Positions 16,868-25,131 of a stretch of 64,000 nucleotides of DNA are shown here, in pieces (position 1 is the stretch's first letter; every line of letters starts with the position of its first letter). The notes under the pieces are model-generated. The model worked only from the letters and a program-made list of their open reading frames with translations. It had not been told where the DNA came from and did not search any database. The position numbers were made by a program, and so were the translations under genes. This DNA is from DASUCS01 sp041166745 (GTDB lineage Bacteria; Actinomycetota; Acidimicrobiia; Acidimicrobiales; JACDCH01): assembly GCA_041166745.1 (NCBI GenBank), contig JBEEGH010000006.1, positions 168,195 through 232,194 of the forward strand, read 5' to 3'.

Positions 16868-17401
16868 CTAGTGCTCGGTTTCGTCGAGGAGGTTGAGCAG
16901 GTCGTCGGCGTGCTCCTCCTCCACGGCGAGGATCGTCTCCAGCATCCGACGCGTGGTCACGTCGTTGTCGCCGAGCCAGCGGATGACCTCGCTGTAGGAC
17001 TCGATCGCAACGCGCTCGGCGACGAGGTCTTCGGTGAGCATCTCGCGGATCGTCTCGCTGTCGTCGTACTCCGCATGACTGCGGGTCGTGAGCCCCTCGG
17101 GGTCGAAGTTCGGCAAGCCCTGGAGCTGGGTGATGCGCAGTGCGATCTCGTCGGCGTGCCCCTGCTCTTCGGTCGCGTGCTGCAAGAACTCCGCCGCGAC
17201 GGCTTGTGAGTGGATGCCGCGAGACGTGAAGTAATGACGCTTGTAGCGCAGCACACACACGATCTCGGTGGCCAACGCCTCATTCAGCACTTCGATGACC
17301 CGCTCGCGGTCGGCGCCGTACGCGGACGTGATCGGACCTTCCTCGATCTTCTGCCGCGCTCGCTCTCGGAGGGTCTTGATGTCTGTCAGGAATTCGGCCA
17401 C
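16868..17401 (-). CDS. bacterioferritin-like ferroxidase
   Basis: 177 residues, four-helix ferritin-like domain. Iron ligands are visible in order: Glu in ALATEIVCVLRYKRHYF, the Glu/His pair in EEQGHADEI, the Glu in VAERVAIESYSEVI and EEEHADD near the end. It would oxidise and store Fe(II). The usual haem-binding methionine is not apparent. GTG start at 17401, chosen because a perfect TAGGTT lies six bases upstream. Divergent from the sigR gene, 55 bases apart. Confidence 0.8.
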   Translation of the reverse strand: MAEFLTDIKTLRERARQKIEEGPITSAYGADRERVIEVLNEALATEIVCVLRYKRHYFTSRGIHSQAVAAEFLQHATEEQGHADEIALRITQLQGLPNFDPEGLTTRSHAEYDDSETIREMLTEDLVAERVAIESYSEVIRWLGDNDVTTRRMLETILAVEEEHADDLLNLLDETEH

Positions 17402-17407
17402 GACGGG

Positions 17408-17413
17408 AACCTA
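17408..17413 (-). promoter_or_regulatory. -10 hexamer, leaderless bacterioferritin gene
   Basis: TAGGTT on the minus strand, six bases before the GTG at 17401. Confidence 0.6.
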
Positions 17414-17427
17414 CCCCCCTTCGGGGT

Positions 17428-17449
17428 TGTCACACCTTGGGGATAGGTT
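17428..17449 (+). promoter_or_regulatory. leaderless sigR promoter with TGTCACACC box
   Basis: TGTCACACC (17428-17436), seven bases, then TAGGTT (17444-17449) and seven bases to the ATG. The same TGTCACACC-N7-TAGGTT arrangement precedes radA at 49.9 kb. Confidence 0.5.
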
Positions 17450-17456
17450 GTCGTCA

Positions 17457-18017
17457 ATGGCCGACCAGGCGACGTTCGCCGAGGAAGCGACCCCGTTCAT
17501 GGACTCGCTCTACGCCGCGGCCATGCGGATGACTCGCAACCCCGCAGACGCGGAAGATCTCGTACAGGAGACCTATCTCAAGGCGTACCGCGGCTTCGGC
17601 GGCTACGAGCAAGGCACGAACCTCAAGGCCTGGCTGTACCGCATCCTCACCAACACGTTCATCAACACGTATCGGGCGAAGAAGCGGCGGCCGATGGAGT
17701 CTGATCTCGATGAGGTCGAGGATCTCTATCTCTATCGGCGATTGGGTGGGCTCGAGGCGGCCGCGGCCGGTCGCAGCGCCGAGGACGAGCTGCTCGACAT
17801 CTACACCGACGACGAGGTCAAGCGGGCGCTCGAGGAGCTGCCGGAGCAGTTCCGCATGGCCGTTCTGCTGGCCGATGTCGAGGGCTTCAGCTACAAGGAG
17901 ATCGCCGACATCCTCGACATCCCGATCGGTACGGTGATGAGCAGATTGCATCGGGGAAGAAAAGGCCTGCAGAAGAAGTTGTGGGAGTACGCCGTAGCTC
18001 GCGGCCTAGTGGCATGA
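17457..18017 (+). CDS. sigR: ECF sigma factor, SigR/SigH (redox stress) type
   Basis: 186 residues. Region 2 contains MRMTRNPADAEDLVQETYLKAYR, with the -10-recognition helix after it (NLKAWLYRILTN). Region 4 contains ALEELPEQFRMAVLLADVEG and the HTH YKEIADILDIPIGTVMSRL. This matches actinobacterial SigR/SigH factors, which direct thiol-oxidative stress genes. The gene immediately downstream encodes an RsrA-like zinc anti-sigma factor, supporting the assignment. Confidence 0.9.
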   Translation: MADQATFAEEATPFMDSLYAAAMRMTRNPADAEDLVQETYLKAYRGFGGYEQGTNLKAWLYRILTNTFINTYRAKKRRPMESDLDEVEDLYLYRRLGGLEAAAAGRSAEDELLDIYTDDEVKRALEELPEQFRMAVLLADVEGFSYKEIADILDIPIGTVMSRLHRGRKGLQKKLWEYAVARGLVA

Positions 18018-18026
18018 CGGTGATCG

Positions 18027-18281
18027 ATGGCTGACGGAAACTGCGACGACGCACTACACGAGCTGTACGGCTACCTCGATGGTGAGCTGACGGTCGAGCG
18101 TCGTATCAGTATCCAGCACCACCTCGACGACTGCCCTCCCTGTTACGAGGCCTTCGACTTCGAGGCCGAGCTGCGGGTCGTGATCGCCCGCAAATGCACG
18201 GAGACGGTCCCCGAGTCGCTCAAGCAGCGCATCGCGGAGGCCATTCAGCGAGAAGGGGCCTCTCCCGACTCCGTCGGCTGA
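18027..18281 (+). CDS. rsrA: RsrA-type zinc anti-sigma factor
   Basis: 84 residues. An N-terminal Cys (residue 6) plus HHLDDCPPC gives the H-x3-C-x2-C zinc/thiol switch of mycothiol-system anti-sigma factors: reduced protein holds the sigma factor and disulphide formation releases it. A further Cys in ARKCTETVPESL is the last expected ligand. It starts nine bases after sigR and would be co-transcribed. Confidence 0.9.
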   Translation: MADGNCDDALHELYGYLDGELTVERRISIQHHLDDCPPCYEAFDFEAELRVVIARKCTETVPESLKQRIAEAIQREGASPDSVG

Positions 18282-18321
18282 CTTCGCCTCTCCCTCCCGG
18301 CTCCCTCTACGATCCCCGCCG

Positions 18322-18450
18322 ATGCATCTGGCCGTCATTTGGCACTTCTGGATCGGGCTCGTCTTCTTCGTGCTCTCCCTCCTCGTCGTGGCGGCGGTCA
18401 TCGTCGGCTACCTCGTTCGAGTGCAGTCCCTCAAGTATCCGAAGCGGTAG
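18322..18450 (+). CDS. 42-residue single-span membrane protein
   Basis: ATG at 18322 opens a 42-codon frame: MHLAVIWHFW, a hydrophobic stretch from about 10 to 33, then a basic end VQSLKYPKR and TAG. This is one clean transmembrane helix with a positive cytoplasmic tail. It lies between rsrA and the metalloprotease gene on the same strand, with TACGAT eight bases before the ATG. Function unknown; it could be a regulator or subunit of a membrane complex. Confidence 0.6.
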   Translation: MHLAVIWHFWIGLVFFVLSLLVVAAVIVGYLVRVQSLKYPKR

Positions 18451-18453
18451 CTT
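18448..18453 (+). promoter_or_regulatory. -10 hexamer, leaderless DUF2342 gene
   Basis: TAGCTT, seven bases before ATG 18461; it includes the TAG stop of the 42-residue gene. Confidence 0.4.
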
Positions 18454-18460
18454 CAGGCCA

Positions 18461-19534
18461 ATGGCTGCGCCCGTCGATTGGAAACTCGCCGAGCGCATCG
18501 CCGTGCGGGTCAGCGGACGGGAGCCATTTGCCGAGTCGTACCACTACGCCTCGCTCCTTCCTGATTTCGAAGAGCTGACGGCGCAAGCCGAGGAGCTCGT
18601 TTACCAGGCGACAGGACTGCGGTCGCTCGCGGGACCGGCGCGCGCTCGTGTCACCGATCGCGCCGGGTGGGTCCGCGCCAACATCGCCTCGTTCTCTCGC
18701 CTGCTGCGGCCGCTCACCGACAAGCTCGGCGAGCGCATGGGCGATGGCAAGCTCACTCCCGTCGCCCGGCGCGCCACCGGAGCCGAGCTCGGACTCCTGC
18801 TCGGATGGATGAGCACGCGCGTGCTCGGTCAGTACGACCTGCTCATCGTCGAAGACGAGAGCCCGGAAGACCAGGACATCGTGTACTACGTCGGGCCGAA
18901 CGTGATCGCGCTCGAGAAGCGCTTCGCGTTTCCGCCGCGCGAGTTCCGGCTGTGGCTGGCGCTCCATGAGGTCACCCATCGTGCGCAGTTCACCGGCGTG
19001 CCTTGGCTGCGGCAGCATTTTCTCTCGTTGGTCGAACGCAGCCTCGACAGCGTCGAGCCTGATCCGAAGCGTTTCTTGCTCGCGCTGCGTCGTGTCATCG
19101 AGAGCTCTCGCGAAGGGCGCAGCGCGCTCGAAGACGGCGGGCTCGTCGCGTTGCTGGCCACGCCCGAGCAGGGCGCGCTGCTCCAGCAGATCGGCGGAAT
19201 GATGAGCCTGCTCGAAGGGCACGGCGACGTCACGATGGATCGGGCCGGTGCTGGCCGCATCCCGAGCGCTGAACGATTCAGTCGCGTGTTGCGGCAACGC
19301 CGCCAACAGGGCAACGCCACGGCGAAGTTGCTCCAGCGGTTGCTCGGTTTCGAAGCCAAGCTCAATCAGTACGAGCAAGGCGAGAAGTTCATCGCGGCCA
19401 TCGAGGCGGAGGGCGGGCCGGAGCTGCTCAATCGTGCGTTCGTCGCGCCTGAGTTGCTTCCGAGCCTCACCGAGATCCGGGACCCGCAGTTGTGGATCCG
19501 TCGGGTCGCGGTCGAGCGCGCGACTGCGGTGTAG
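18461..19534 (+). CDS. DUF2342 zinc-dependent metalloprotease family protein
   Basis: 357 residues. The family is known from actinobacteria, originally flagged as F420-biosynthesis-associated and carrying a zincin motif. Here LALHEVTHRAQF gives HEVTH with the downstream segment expected of zincins. The N-terminal VDWKLAERIAVRVSG and a central YYVGPNVIALEKRFAF are family-typical. Physiological substrate unknown. Start ATG 18461; longer in-frame starts overlap rsrA. Followed by the response regulator after nine bases. Confidence 0.8.
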   Translation: MAAPVDWKLAERIAVRVSGREPFAESYHYASLLPDFEELTAQAEELVYQATGLRSLAGPARARVTDRAGWVRANIASFSRLLRPLTDKLGERMGDGKLTPVARRATGAELGLLLGWMSTRVLGQYDLLIVEDESPEDQDIVYYVGPNVIALEKRFAFPPREFRLWLALHEVTHRAQFTGVPWLRQHFLSLVERSLDSVEPDPKRFLLALRRVIESSREGRSALEDGGLVALLATPEQGALLQQIGGMMSLLEGHGDVTMDRAGAGRIPSAERFSRVLRQRRQQGNATAKLLQRLLGFEAKLNQYEQGEKFIAAIEAEGGPELLNRAFVAPELLPSLTEIRDPQLWIRRVAVERATAV

Positions 19535-19543
19535 GGCGCGCTG

Positions 19544-20296
19544 ATGGCCACGATCCTGATCGTCGACGATGAGCCCGACATCCGGTTGCTCACCAAGCTC
19601 AACCTGGAGCGCGACGGTCACGTGATCGTCACGGCGAGCAACGGTGCCGAAGCGCTCTTGGCCGTCCAAGACGCGCCGCCCGACTTGATCCTTCTCGACG
19701 TGATGATGCCCGAGGTCGATGGGTGGGCCGTTCTCGATCAGTTGAAGGCGCATCTCGGCAAGCCGATCAGCGACATTCCCGTCATCCTGCTCACCGCGTT
19801 GGGCACCCCGCTCGATCGCGTGAAGGGCGGCATCGAAGGGGCGGTGCGCTATCTCACGAAGCCCATCGATCTCGACGAGCTGCGCGAAGCCGTGACGGGT
19901 GCACTCGTCACGCCGGAAGGTCCGCAGCGCCGTAAGGCGCAGGGCGCGGCCCTCGAGATGTTGGCGCGGATCGAGCGCAACGTCTCACCGACGGCGCCAG
20001 ACGACGCCCCCCGGCCCCGGCTCAGCGGGCTCGAGCGCGGCCCGGAACCGCCTCGACCGAGCCTGCCGACGGCGGGTCAGCAAGCGGCGGCGAACCTCGA
20101 CCAGCTCACCACGAAACAGCGCGAGCTGCTCGACGCCGTGTGGCGATCACCGACCGTGATGGAAGCGGCGGCATCGCTGCACATGAGCCGGTCCAACGTG
20201 TACTCGAGCCTGCGCCGCATCAGCCGCAAGCTCGGCACCAAGTCGGTGCGCGACCTGTTGCATCTCGTGCGCCACGGCGACCTCTTCACCGAATGA
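19544..20296 (+). CDS. orphan response regulator with C-terminal HTH
   Basis: 250 residues. Receiver domain 1-120: acidic pair in IVDDEPD, phospho-acceptor Asp52 in LILLDVMMPEVDG, Thr in LLTALG and Lys in YLTKPID. A Pro-rich linker of about 60 residues precedes a helix-turn-helix domain, LTTKQRELLDAVW... MEAAASLHMSRSNVYSSLRR, which resembles LuxR/GerE-type output. No histidine kinase is near. Its stop overlaps the tilS start (ATGA), tying it to tRNA-modification and purine-salvage genes. Confidence 0.85.
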   Translation: MATILIVDDEPDIRLLTKLNLERDGHVIVTASNGAEALLAVQDAPPDLILLDVMMPEVDGWAVLDQLKAHLGKPISDIPVILLTALGTPLDRVKGGIEGAVRYLTKPIDLDELREAVTGALVTPEGPQRRKAQGAALEMLARIERNVSPTAPDDAPRPRLSGLERGPEPPRPSLPTAGQQAAANLDQLTTKQRELLDAVWRSPTVMEAAASLHMSRSNVYSSLRRISRKLGTKSVRDLLHLVRHGDLFTE

Positions 20297-21165
20297 TCGA
20301 CGCGGTCGAGCGTCTGCTCGTCCGCTGCCGTTTTCCCCCCGCCGGTGGTGCAGCGGTCTGCGCGGTATCGGGCGGCGCCGACTCGCTGGCGTTGCTGGTG
20401 CTCGCGTGCGCCGCCGGTTGCGACGTCACCGCCGTGCACGTGGATCACGGGCTACGCGAGGGCTCCGGAGCCGAGGCCGATCTCGTGGCGGCGGCGGCCG
20501 AGCGATTCGGCGCTCGCTTCGAAGCGCGACGTGCCGACGTGTCGCGTGGCCCGAACGTCGAGGCGCGGGCGAGATCGGCTCGGTACCGCGTTTTGCCCCC
20601 AGAGGTGTTGACCGGCCACACGGCCGACGACCAAGCAGAGACGATCTTGCTCAACCTCGTGCGGGGGGCAGGCCTCGACGGGTTGCGAGGAATGCCGGTC
20701 GAGCGCCGGCCGCTCATCGCGATCCGAAGATCGGAGACCCACGCACTCTGTGAGACGCTCGCCCTCCAGCCGTTCAACGACCCGACGAACCAAGACCGAT
20801 CGCTGCGCCGCAACCGCGTACGGCACGAGCTGCTCCCGATGCTCGACGCGATCGCCGCGCGCGATGTCGTGCCCATCGTCGCTCGACAGGCCGAGCTGTT
20901 GAGCGACGATGCCGCATTGCTCGACGCGCTGAGCGAGGACATCGATCCCACTGATGTGAAGGCGTTGCAGGCGGCACCGCTACCGCTCGCGCGGCGAGCC
21001 ATTCGCACGTGGCTGCGGTGCGGCTCTGATGACGAACACCATCCTCCTGACGCCGCCACCGTGGAGCGCGTGCTGGCCGTCGCCCGCGGCGAGGCGAAGG
21101 CTTCGGATGTAGGGGGCGGACGTCGCGTCGTGCGCTCGCGCGGACGGCTTACGATCACTCCGTGA
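20293..21165 (+). CDS. tilS: tRNA(Ile)-lysidine synthase
   Basis: 290 residues. ATP-dependent enzyme that modifies C34 of the CAU tRNA-Ile to lysidine so that it reads AUA. The PP-loop SGGADS lies at 26-31; VHVDHGLREGSG and TGHTADDQAETILLNLVRGAGLDGL are diagnostic. It is a short form lacking much of the C-terminal domain of the E. coli enzyme, as in other actinobacteria. ATG 20293 overlaps the response-regulator stop. Confidence 0.92.
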   Translation: MIDAVERLLVRCRFPPAGGAAVCAVSGGADSLALLVLACAAGCDVTAVHVDHGLREGSGAEADLVAAAAERFGARFEARRADVSRGPNVEARARSARYRVLPPEVLTGHTADDQAETILLNLVRGAGLDGLRGMPVERRPLIAIRRSETHALCETLALQPFNDPTNQDRSLRRNRVRHELLPMLDAIAARDVVPIVARQAELLSDDAALLDALSEDIDPTDVKALQAAPLPLARRAIRTWLRCGSDDEHHPPDAATVERVLAVARGEAKASDVGGGRRVVRSRGRLTITP

Positions 21166-21172
21166 TCCACAC

Positions 21173-21691
21173 ATGACCGTGGGCGATGTGGTTGTGGGCG
21201 AGGACGAGCTCCAGGCTCGTATCGCGCAGCTCGGCAAGGAGATCACCGAGGACTACGACGGGCGGGCCCCACTTCTCGTCGGTGTCCTCAAAGGGGCATT
21301 CGTGTTCATGAGCGACCTCGCCCGTCAGATCGATCTCCCCGTCGAGGTCGACTTCATGGCGGTCGCGTCCTACGGCAGCTCGACCAAGACGAGCGGGATC
21401 GTGCGCATCGTGAAGGACCTCGATCTCGATCTAGTCGACCGCCACGTGCTCATCATCGAAGACATCGTGGACTCGGGTTTGACCCTGCGCTGGCTCCGTC
21501 GGAACTTGGCCTCCCGGAATCCGAGCAGCGTGGAAGTGTGCGCGCTCCTCGTGAAGGAGGGCTTGCAGCGAGAAGACCCCGACATCAAGTACGTCGGATT
21601 CAAGATCCCGCCCGACTTCGTCGTCGGCTACGGCCTCGATCTCGACCAGCGGTACCGCAACCTGCCGGCCATCCGCCGCTGGGTCGACTAG
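21173..21691 (+). CDS. hpt: hypoxanthine phosphoribosyltransferase
   Basis: 172 residues. Purine salvage: converts hypoxanthine/guanine and PRPP to IMP/GMP. LLVGVLKGAFVFMSDLAR and the PRPP-binding loop VLIIEDIVDSGLTL (92-105) are clear, and VGYGLDLDQRYRNLP is the family C-terminus. Between tilS and ftsH, the same order as in Bacillus. Confidence 0.95.
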   Translation: MTVGDVVVGEDELQARIAQLGKEITEDYDGRAPLLVGVLKGAFVFMSDLARQIDLPVEVDFMAVASYGSSTKTSGIVRIVKDLDLDLVDRHVLIIEDIVDSGLTLRWLRRNLASRNPSSVEVCALLVKEGLQREDPDIKYVGFKIPPDFVVGYGLDLDQRYRNLPAIRRWVD

Positions 21692-21719
21692 CGAACCGCC
21701 CGGGTAGCCTCCTCCGGTT

Positions 21720-23684
21720 GTGAAAAAGCGTCTTTCCCGTCCGCTGGTCATCTACCTCGCCATAGCCGTGCTCGCACTCGTCGTCGGGGCGGCGTGGCTG
21801 CGCACGGGCGATGGTCCGAAGAAGCTCTCGCTCGACGAGTACGAGACACAACTCGCGGACGGCGGGGTGGCCGACGCCACGCTCAAGGACCAGGACCACC
21901 GCGTCACCGGCAAGCTGCGCGACGGCACCGCGTACACGGTGTCGTTCCCCGAGCAGTACGCCGACGAGCTCACCTCCGAGATCACCGGCGCACACGTGAA
22001 GATCACGGTGGACCAGCAGAAGGAGTCGCTCTGGCTCTCGCTGCTGTTCACGCTGTTGCCGATCCTGCTCCTGGTCGGGTTCTTCTTCTTGATCATGAAC
22101 ACGATGCAGGGCGGCGGTCGCGTGTTGCAGTTCGGCAAGGCGCGCGCGAAGCAGCACGGTGATGCGAACGTGCAGGTCACGTTCGCCGACGTGGCCGGCT
22201 GCGACGAAGCCGTCGAGGAGCTCCAGGAGATCAAGGAGTTCCTCGAGAACCCAGCTCGCTTCCAAGCGATGGGCGCCAAGATTCCCAAGGGTGTGCTGCT
22301 CTACGGTCCGCCCGGAACGGGCAAGACACTGCTCGCACGTGCGGTGGCTGGTGAGGCCGGCGTGCCCTTCTTCTCGATCTCCGGCTCGGACTTCGTCGAG
22401 ATGTTCGTCGGTGTCGGCGCCAGCCGTGTGCGCGATCTCTTCGACCAGGCCAAGCAGACGGCGCCCGCCATCGTGTTCGTCGACGAGATCGACGCCGTCG
22501 GCCGTCACCGCGGGGCGGGGCTGGGCGGTGGCCACGACGAGCGCGAGCAAACGCTCAACCAGCTGCTGGTGGAGATGGACGGTTTCGATCCGCGCGCTGG
22601 CGTCATCCTCATCGCCGCGACGAACCGACCGGACATCCTCGACCCTGCGCTGCTCCGTCCTGGCCGCTTCGACCGCCAGATCGTCGTCGACAAGCCCGAC
22701 ATCATCGGTCGCACCCAGATTCTGGAGGTGCACGCGAAGGGCAAGCCGCTCGCCGATGGCGTGAAGCTCGACACCCTGGCGAGGCGGACCCCTGGTTTCA
22801 CTGGCGCGGATCTCGCCAACCTGTTGAACGAGGCCGCGCTGCTGTCAGCTCGGCGCGAGCTCTCACAAATCGGGATGATGCAACTCGAAGAGGCGATCGA
22901 TCGCGTGTTGGCTGGTCCCGAGCGGCGCTCGCGTGTGATGAGCGAGCACGAGAAGCGCGTGATCGCGTATCACGAGGCTGGTCACGCGCTCGTCGCCCAC
23001 GTGATGCCAGAAGGCGACAACGTGCACAAGGTGTCGATCGTGTCGCGTGGTCGAGCGCTCGGCCTCACGTGGTTCTTGCCCGAGGACCGCTACACCCACA
23101 GCCGCGCCCAGCTGCGCGCGCAGATGGCATCAGCGCTCGGTGGTCGTTCGGCCGAGGAGCTGGTGTTCGGCGAGATCACCACCGGTGCGGCCAATGACAT
23201 CGAGAAATGCACCGAGATAGCGAAGGCAATGGTCACGCAGTACGGCATGAGCTCGGTGCTCGGCCCTCGCAAGTTCGGTCAAGAGCAGGGCGAGGTGTTC
23301 CTCGGTCGCGATCAGGGACATCAGCGCGACTACTCCGACGACGTCGCTGCGCAGATCGACGGTGAGGTGAACATGCTGATCGAGCAGGCGCACGACGAGG
23401 CGCGCGCGATCCTCGTCGCCCACCGAGTCACGCTCGACGCGTTGGCCAATGCGCTCATCGAACGCGAGACGGTCGACGACTCCGAGCTGGCGGAGCTGTT
23501 CAAGGACATGGAGAAGTGGCCGGGCCGAGCGGAGGACGAAGCACCGACGCCCCGGCCCGTCGAACCCCCGACGGTGATCCCGGTTCCCGTGCTCGATCCG
23601 CTTCCCGGACATGTCGTGCCCGTGGCACCGGTGAGTCGTCTCGGACGCGTGTGGCGCCGGGCGCCGAGACCGAGCTCGCCGTGA
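21720..23684 (+). CDS. ftsH: ATP-dependent zinc metalloprotease FtsH
   Basis: 654 residues. Membrane-bound hexameric AAA+ protease for membrane and regulatory proteins. Two transmembrane helices (about 9-26 and 103-126) flank a small extracytoplasmic domain. Walker A GPPGTGKT is at 196-203, Walker B is IVFVDEIDAVG, and the second region of homology ends LRPGRFDR. Zinc site HEAGH is at 418-422. The Pro-rich C-terminus ends with basic residues. GTG start at 21720; the stop overlaps the folE GTG. Confidence 0.97.
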   Translation: MKKRLSRPLVIYLAIAVLALVVGAAWLRTGDGPKKLSLDEYETQLADGGVADATLKDQDHRVTGKLRDGTAYTVSFPEQYADELTSEITGAHVKITVDQQKESLWLSLLFTLLPILLLVGFFFLIMNTMQGGGRVLQFGKARAKQHGDANVQVTFADVAGCDEAVEELQEIKEFLENPARFQAMGAKIPKGVLLYGPPGTGKTLLARAVAGEAGVPFFSISGSDFVEMFVGVGASRVRDLFDQAKQTAPAIVFVDEIDAVGRHRGAGLGGGHDEREQTLNQLLVEMDGFDPRAGVILIAATNRPDILDPALLRPGRFDRQIVVDKPDIIGRTQILEVHAKGKPLADGVKLDTLARRTPGFTGADLANLLNEAALLSARRELSQIGMMQLEEAIDRVLAGPERRSRVMSEHEKRVIAYHEAGHALVAHVMPEGDNVHKVSIVSRGRALGLTWFLPEDRYTHSRAQLRAQMASALGGRSAEELVFGEITTGAANDIEKCTEIAKAMVTQYGMSSVLGPRKFGQEQGEVFLGRDQGHQRDYSDDVAAQIDGEVNMLIEQAHDEARAILVAHRVTLDALANALIERETVDDSELAELFKDMEKWPGRAEDEAPTPRPVEPPTVIPVPVLDPLPGHVVPVAPVSRLGRVWRRAPRPSSP

Positions 23685-24289
23685 GCGAGCCGAAGCCGGT
23701 CACGCGGCTGCCGTTGCCGGCCGCGGTCGACAAGCCGCGCATCGAGCGTGCCGTCCGAGAGATCTTGGAAGCGATCGGCGAAGACCCCGAGCGCGAAGGC
23801 CTGATCGACACTCCGGCGCGTGTGGCCCGCATGTACGAAGAGATCTTCGAAGGCATGCGCATCGATCCGTCGGAGTACCTGCAGACGCAGTTCGAGACGG
23901 ATCACGACGAGATGGTGATGGTGCGCGACATCCCGATGTTCTCCGCGTGTGAGCACCACCTGCTGCCGTGGATCGGTAAGGCGCACGTGGCCTACATCCC
24001 GAGCGAGGACGGCCGGGTGACTGGCCTGTCGAAACTGGCCCGCCTGGTCGACGCCTACGCCAAGCGACCGCAGGTGCAAGAGCGGCTCACGTCGCAGATC
24101 GCCGACGAGCTCGATCGCAGCCTGCAGCCGAAGGGCGTCATGGTCGTGATCGAGGCCGAGCATCTCTGCATGACGATGCGCGGCATTCGCAAACCCGGAG
24201 CGAGCACGGTCACATCGGCCGTCCGCGGCCTCTTCCGCCAGAACGTGGCAACCCGCGAGGAAGCCATGCGCTTCATCCAAGGTCGATGA
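23681..24289 (+). CDS. folE: GTP cyclohydrolase I
   Basis: 202 residues. First step of tetrahydrofolate synthesis: GTP to 7,8-dihydroneopterin triphosphate. Zinc-binding Cys and His are in MFSACEHHLLPW, the second Cys in EAEHLCMTMRG; IPSEDGRVTGLSKLARLV and RKPGASTVTSA are family-typical. GTG at 23681 overlaps the ftsH stop (GTGA). The C-terminal MRFIQGR is repeated, with different codons, in the tiny frame that follows. Confidence 0.96.
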   Translation: MSEPKPVTRLPLPAAVDKPRIERAVREILEAIGEDPEREGLIDTPARVARMYEEIFEGMRIDPSEYLQTQFETDHDEMVMVRDIPMFSACEHHLLPWIGKAHVAYIPSEDGRVTGLSKLARLVDAYAKRPQVQERLTSQIADELDRSLQPKGVMVVIEAEHLCMTMRGIRKPGASTVTSAVRGLFRQNVATREEAMRFIQGR

Positions 24290-24321
24290 GCGCAGCGATG
24301 AGGTTCATCCAGGGCCGCTGA
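24286..24321 (+). other. 11-codon bridging micro-ORF repeating the FolE C-terminus
   Basis: ATG at 24286 overlaps the folE stop (ATGA), encodes MSAAMRFIQGR and its TGA overlaps the folP ATG (TGATG). The last seven residues equal the last seven of FolE, but five of the seven codons differ. It is out of frame with folE and could serve as a translational relay or be the remains of a small duplication. Confidence 0.45.
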
Positions 24322-25106
24322 TGCTCGTCATGGGGGTCATCAACGTGACCCCGGACTCCTTCTCCGATGGCGGACGGTTCCTCGATCACGAGGCGGCGAT
24401 CGCGCGTGGCCACGAGATCATCGCCGAGGGCGCGGAGGTGATCGATGTCGGCGGCGAGTCCACTCGACCCGGCGCCGAGGGCGTACCCGTCGGCGAAGAG
24501 CTCCGGCGGGTGCTTCCCGTCGTCGAGGCGTTGTCGCCGCACGTTCGGATCTCCATCGACACGCGCAAGCCCGAGGTAGCCGAGGCGGCCATCGCGGCCG
24601 GCGCCACATTGCTGAACGACGTGTCGGCGACGCTCTACGACGTGGCCGCGGCTGCCGGCCGCGGCGTCGGATATGTCGCCATGCACATGCTCGGTGACCC
24701 TCGCACGATGCAGATCAACCCCACCTATGGGGATGTGGTGCGCGAGGTCCGCGACTTCCTCGTTTCGAGGGCCGACGCGGCGGCGGCGGCCGGCGTCGAG
24801 GAGGTGTGGATCGATCCGGGCATCGGCTTCGGCAAGACCACCGACCACAACCTCTCGTTGCTCAAGCACCTCGATGTGCTGGTTTCGACCGATTTTCCGG
24901 TGGTGGTCGGAACGAGCCGGAAGCGTTTTCTCGGCGCACTGCTGGCCGACGCCGATCGCCCAAAAACCGCGGAAACAGTGGCACTTGACGACCGAGTCGA
25001 GGGGTCGGTGGCCTCGGCGGTGTGGGCGATGGTCCAAGGCGTACAGATGGTTCGGGTGCATGATGTCCGGGCCACGGTCCACGCCGCGAGGGTGGTGGCC
25101 GGGTGA
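24321..25106 (+). CDS. folP: dihydropteroate synthase
   Basis: 261 residues, TIM barrel. Condenses hydroxymethyl-dihydropterin pyrophosphate with p-aminobenzoate; the sulfonamide target. GVINVTPDSFSDGG, VIDVGGESTRPG, the later IDPGIGFGKT, VGTSRKRFLG and a C-terminal RVHDV are all intact. It begins at ATG 24321, directly coupled to the micro-ORF after folE. Confidence 0.96.
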   Translation: MLVMGVINVTPDSFSDGGRFLDHEAAIARGHEIIAEGAEVIDVGGESTRPGAEGVPVGEELRRVLPVVEALSPHVRISIDTRKPEVAEAAIAAGATLLNDVSATLYDVAAAAGRGVGYVAMHMLGDPRTMQINPTYGDVVREVRDFLVSRADAAAAAGVEEVWIDPGIGFGKTTDHNLSLLKHLDVLVSTDFPVVVGTSRKRFLGALLADADRPKTAETVALDDRVEGSVASAVWAMVQGVQMVRVHDVRATVHAARVVAG

Positions 25107-25131
25107 ACGTCACTGAGCAGGGAGCGCTGTT

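Noticed and set aside
17401..17460. Classical SigR autoregulated promoter (GGAAT-N18-GTT) before sigR
   Set aside because: GGAAC at 17406 is not at the right distance from any GTT near a start; the TAGGTT leaderless -10 fits better.
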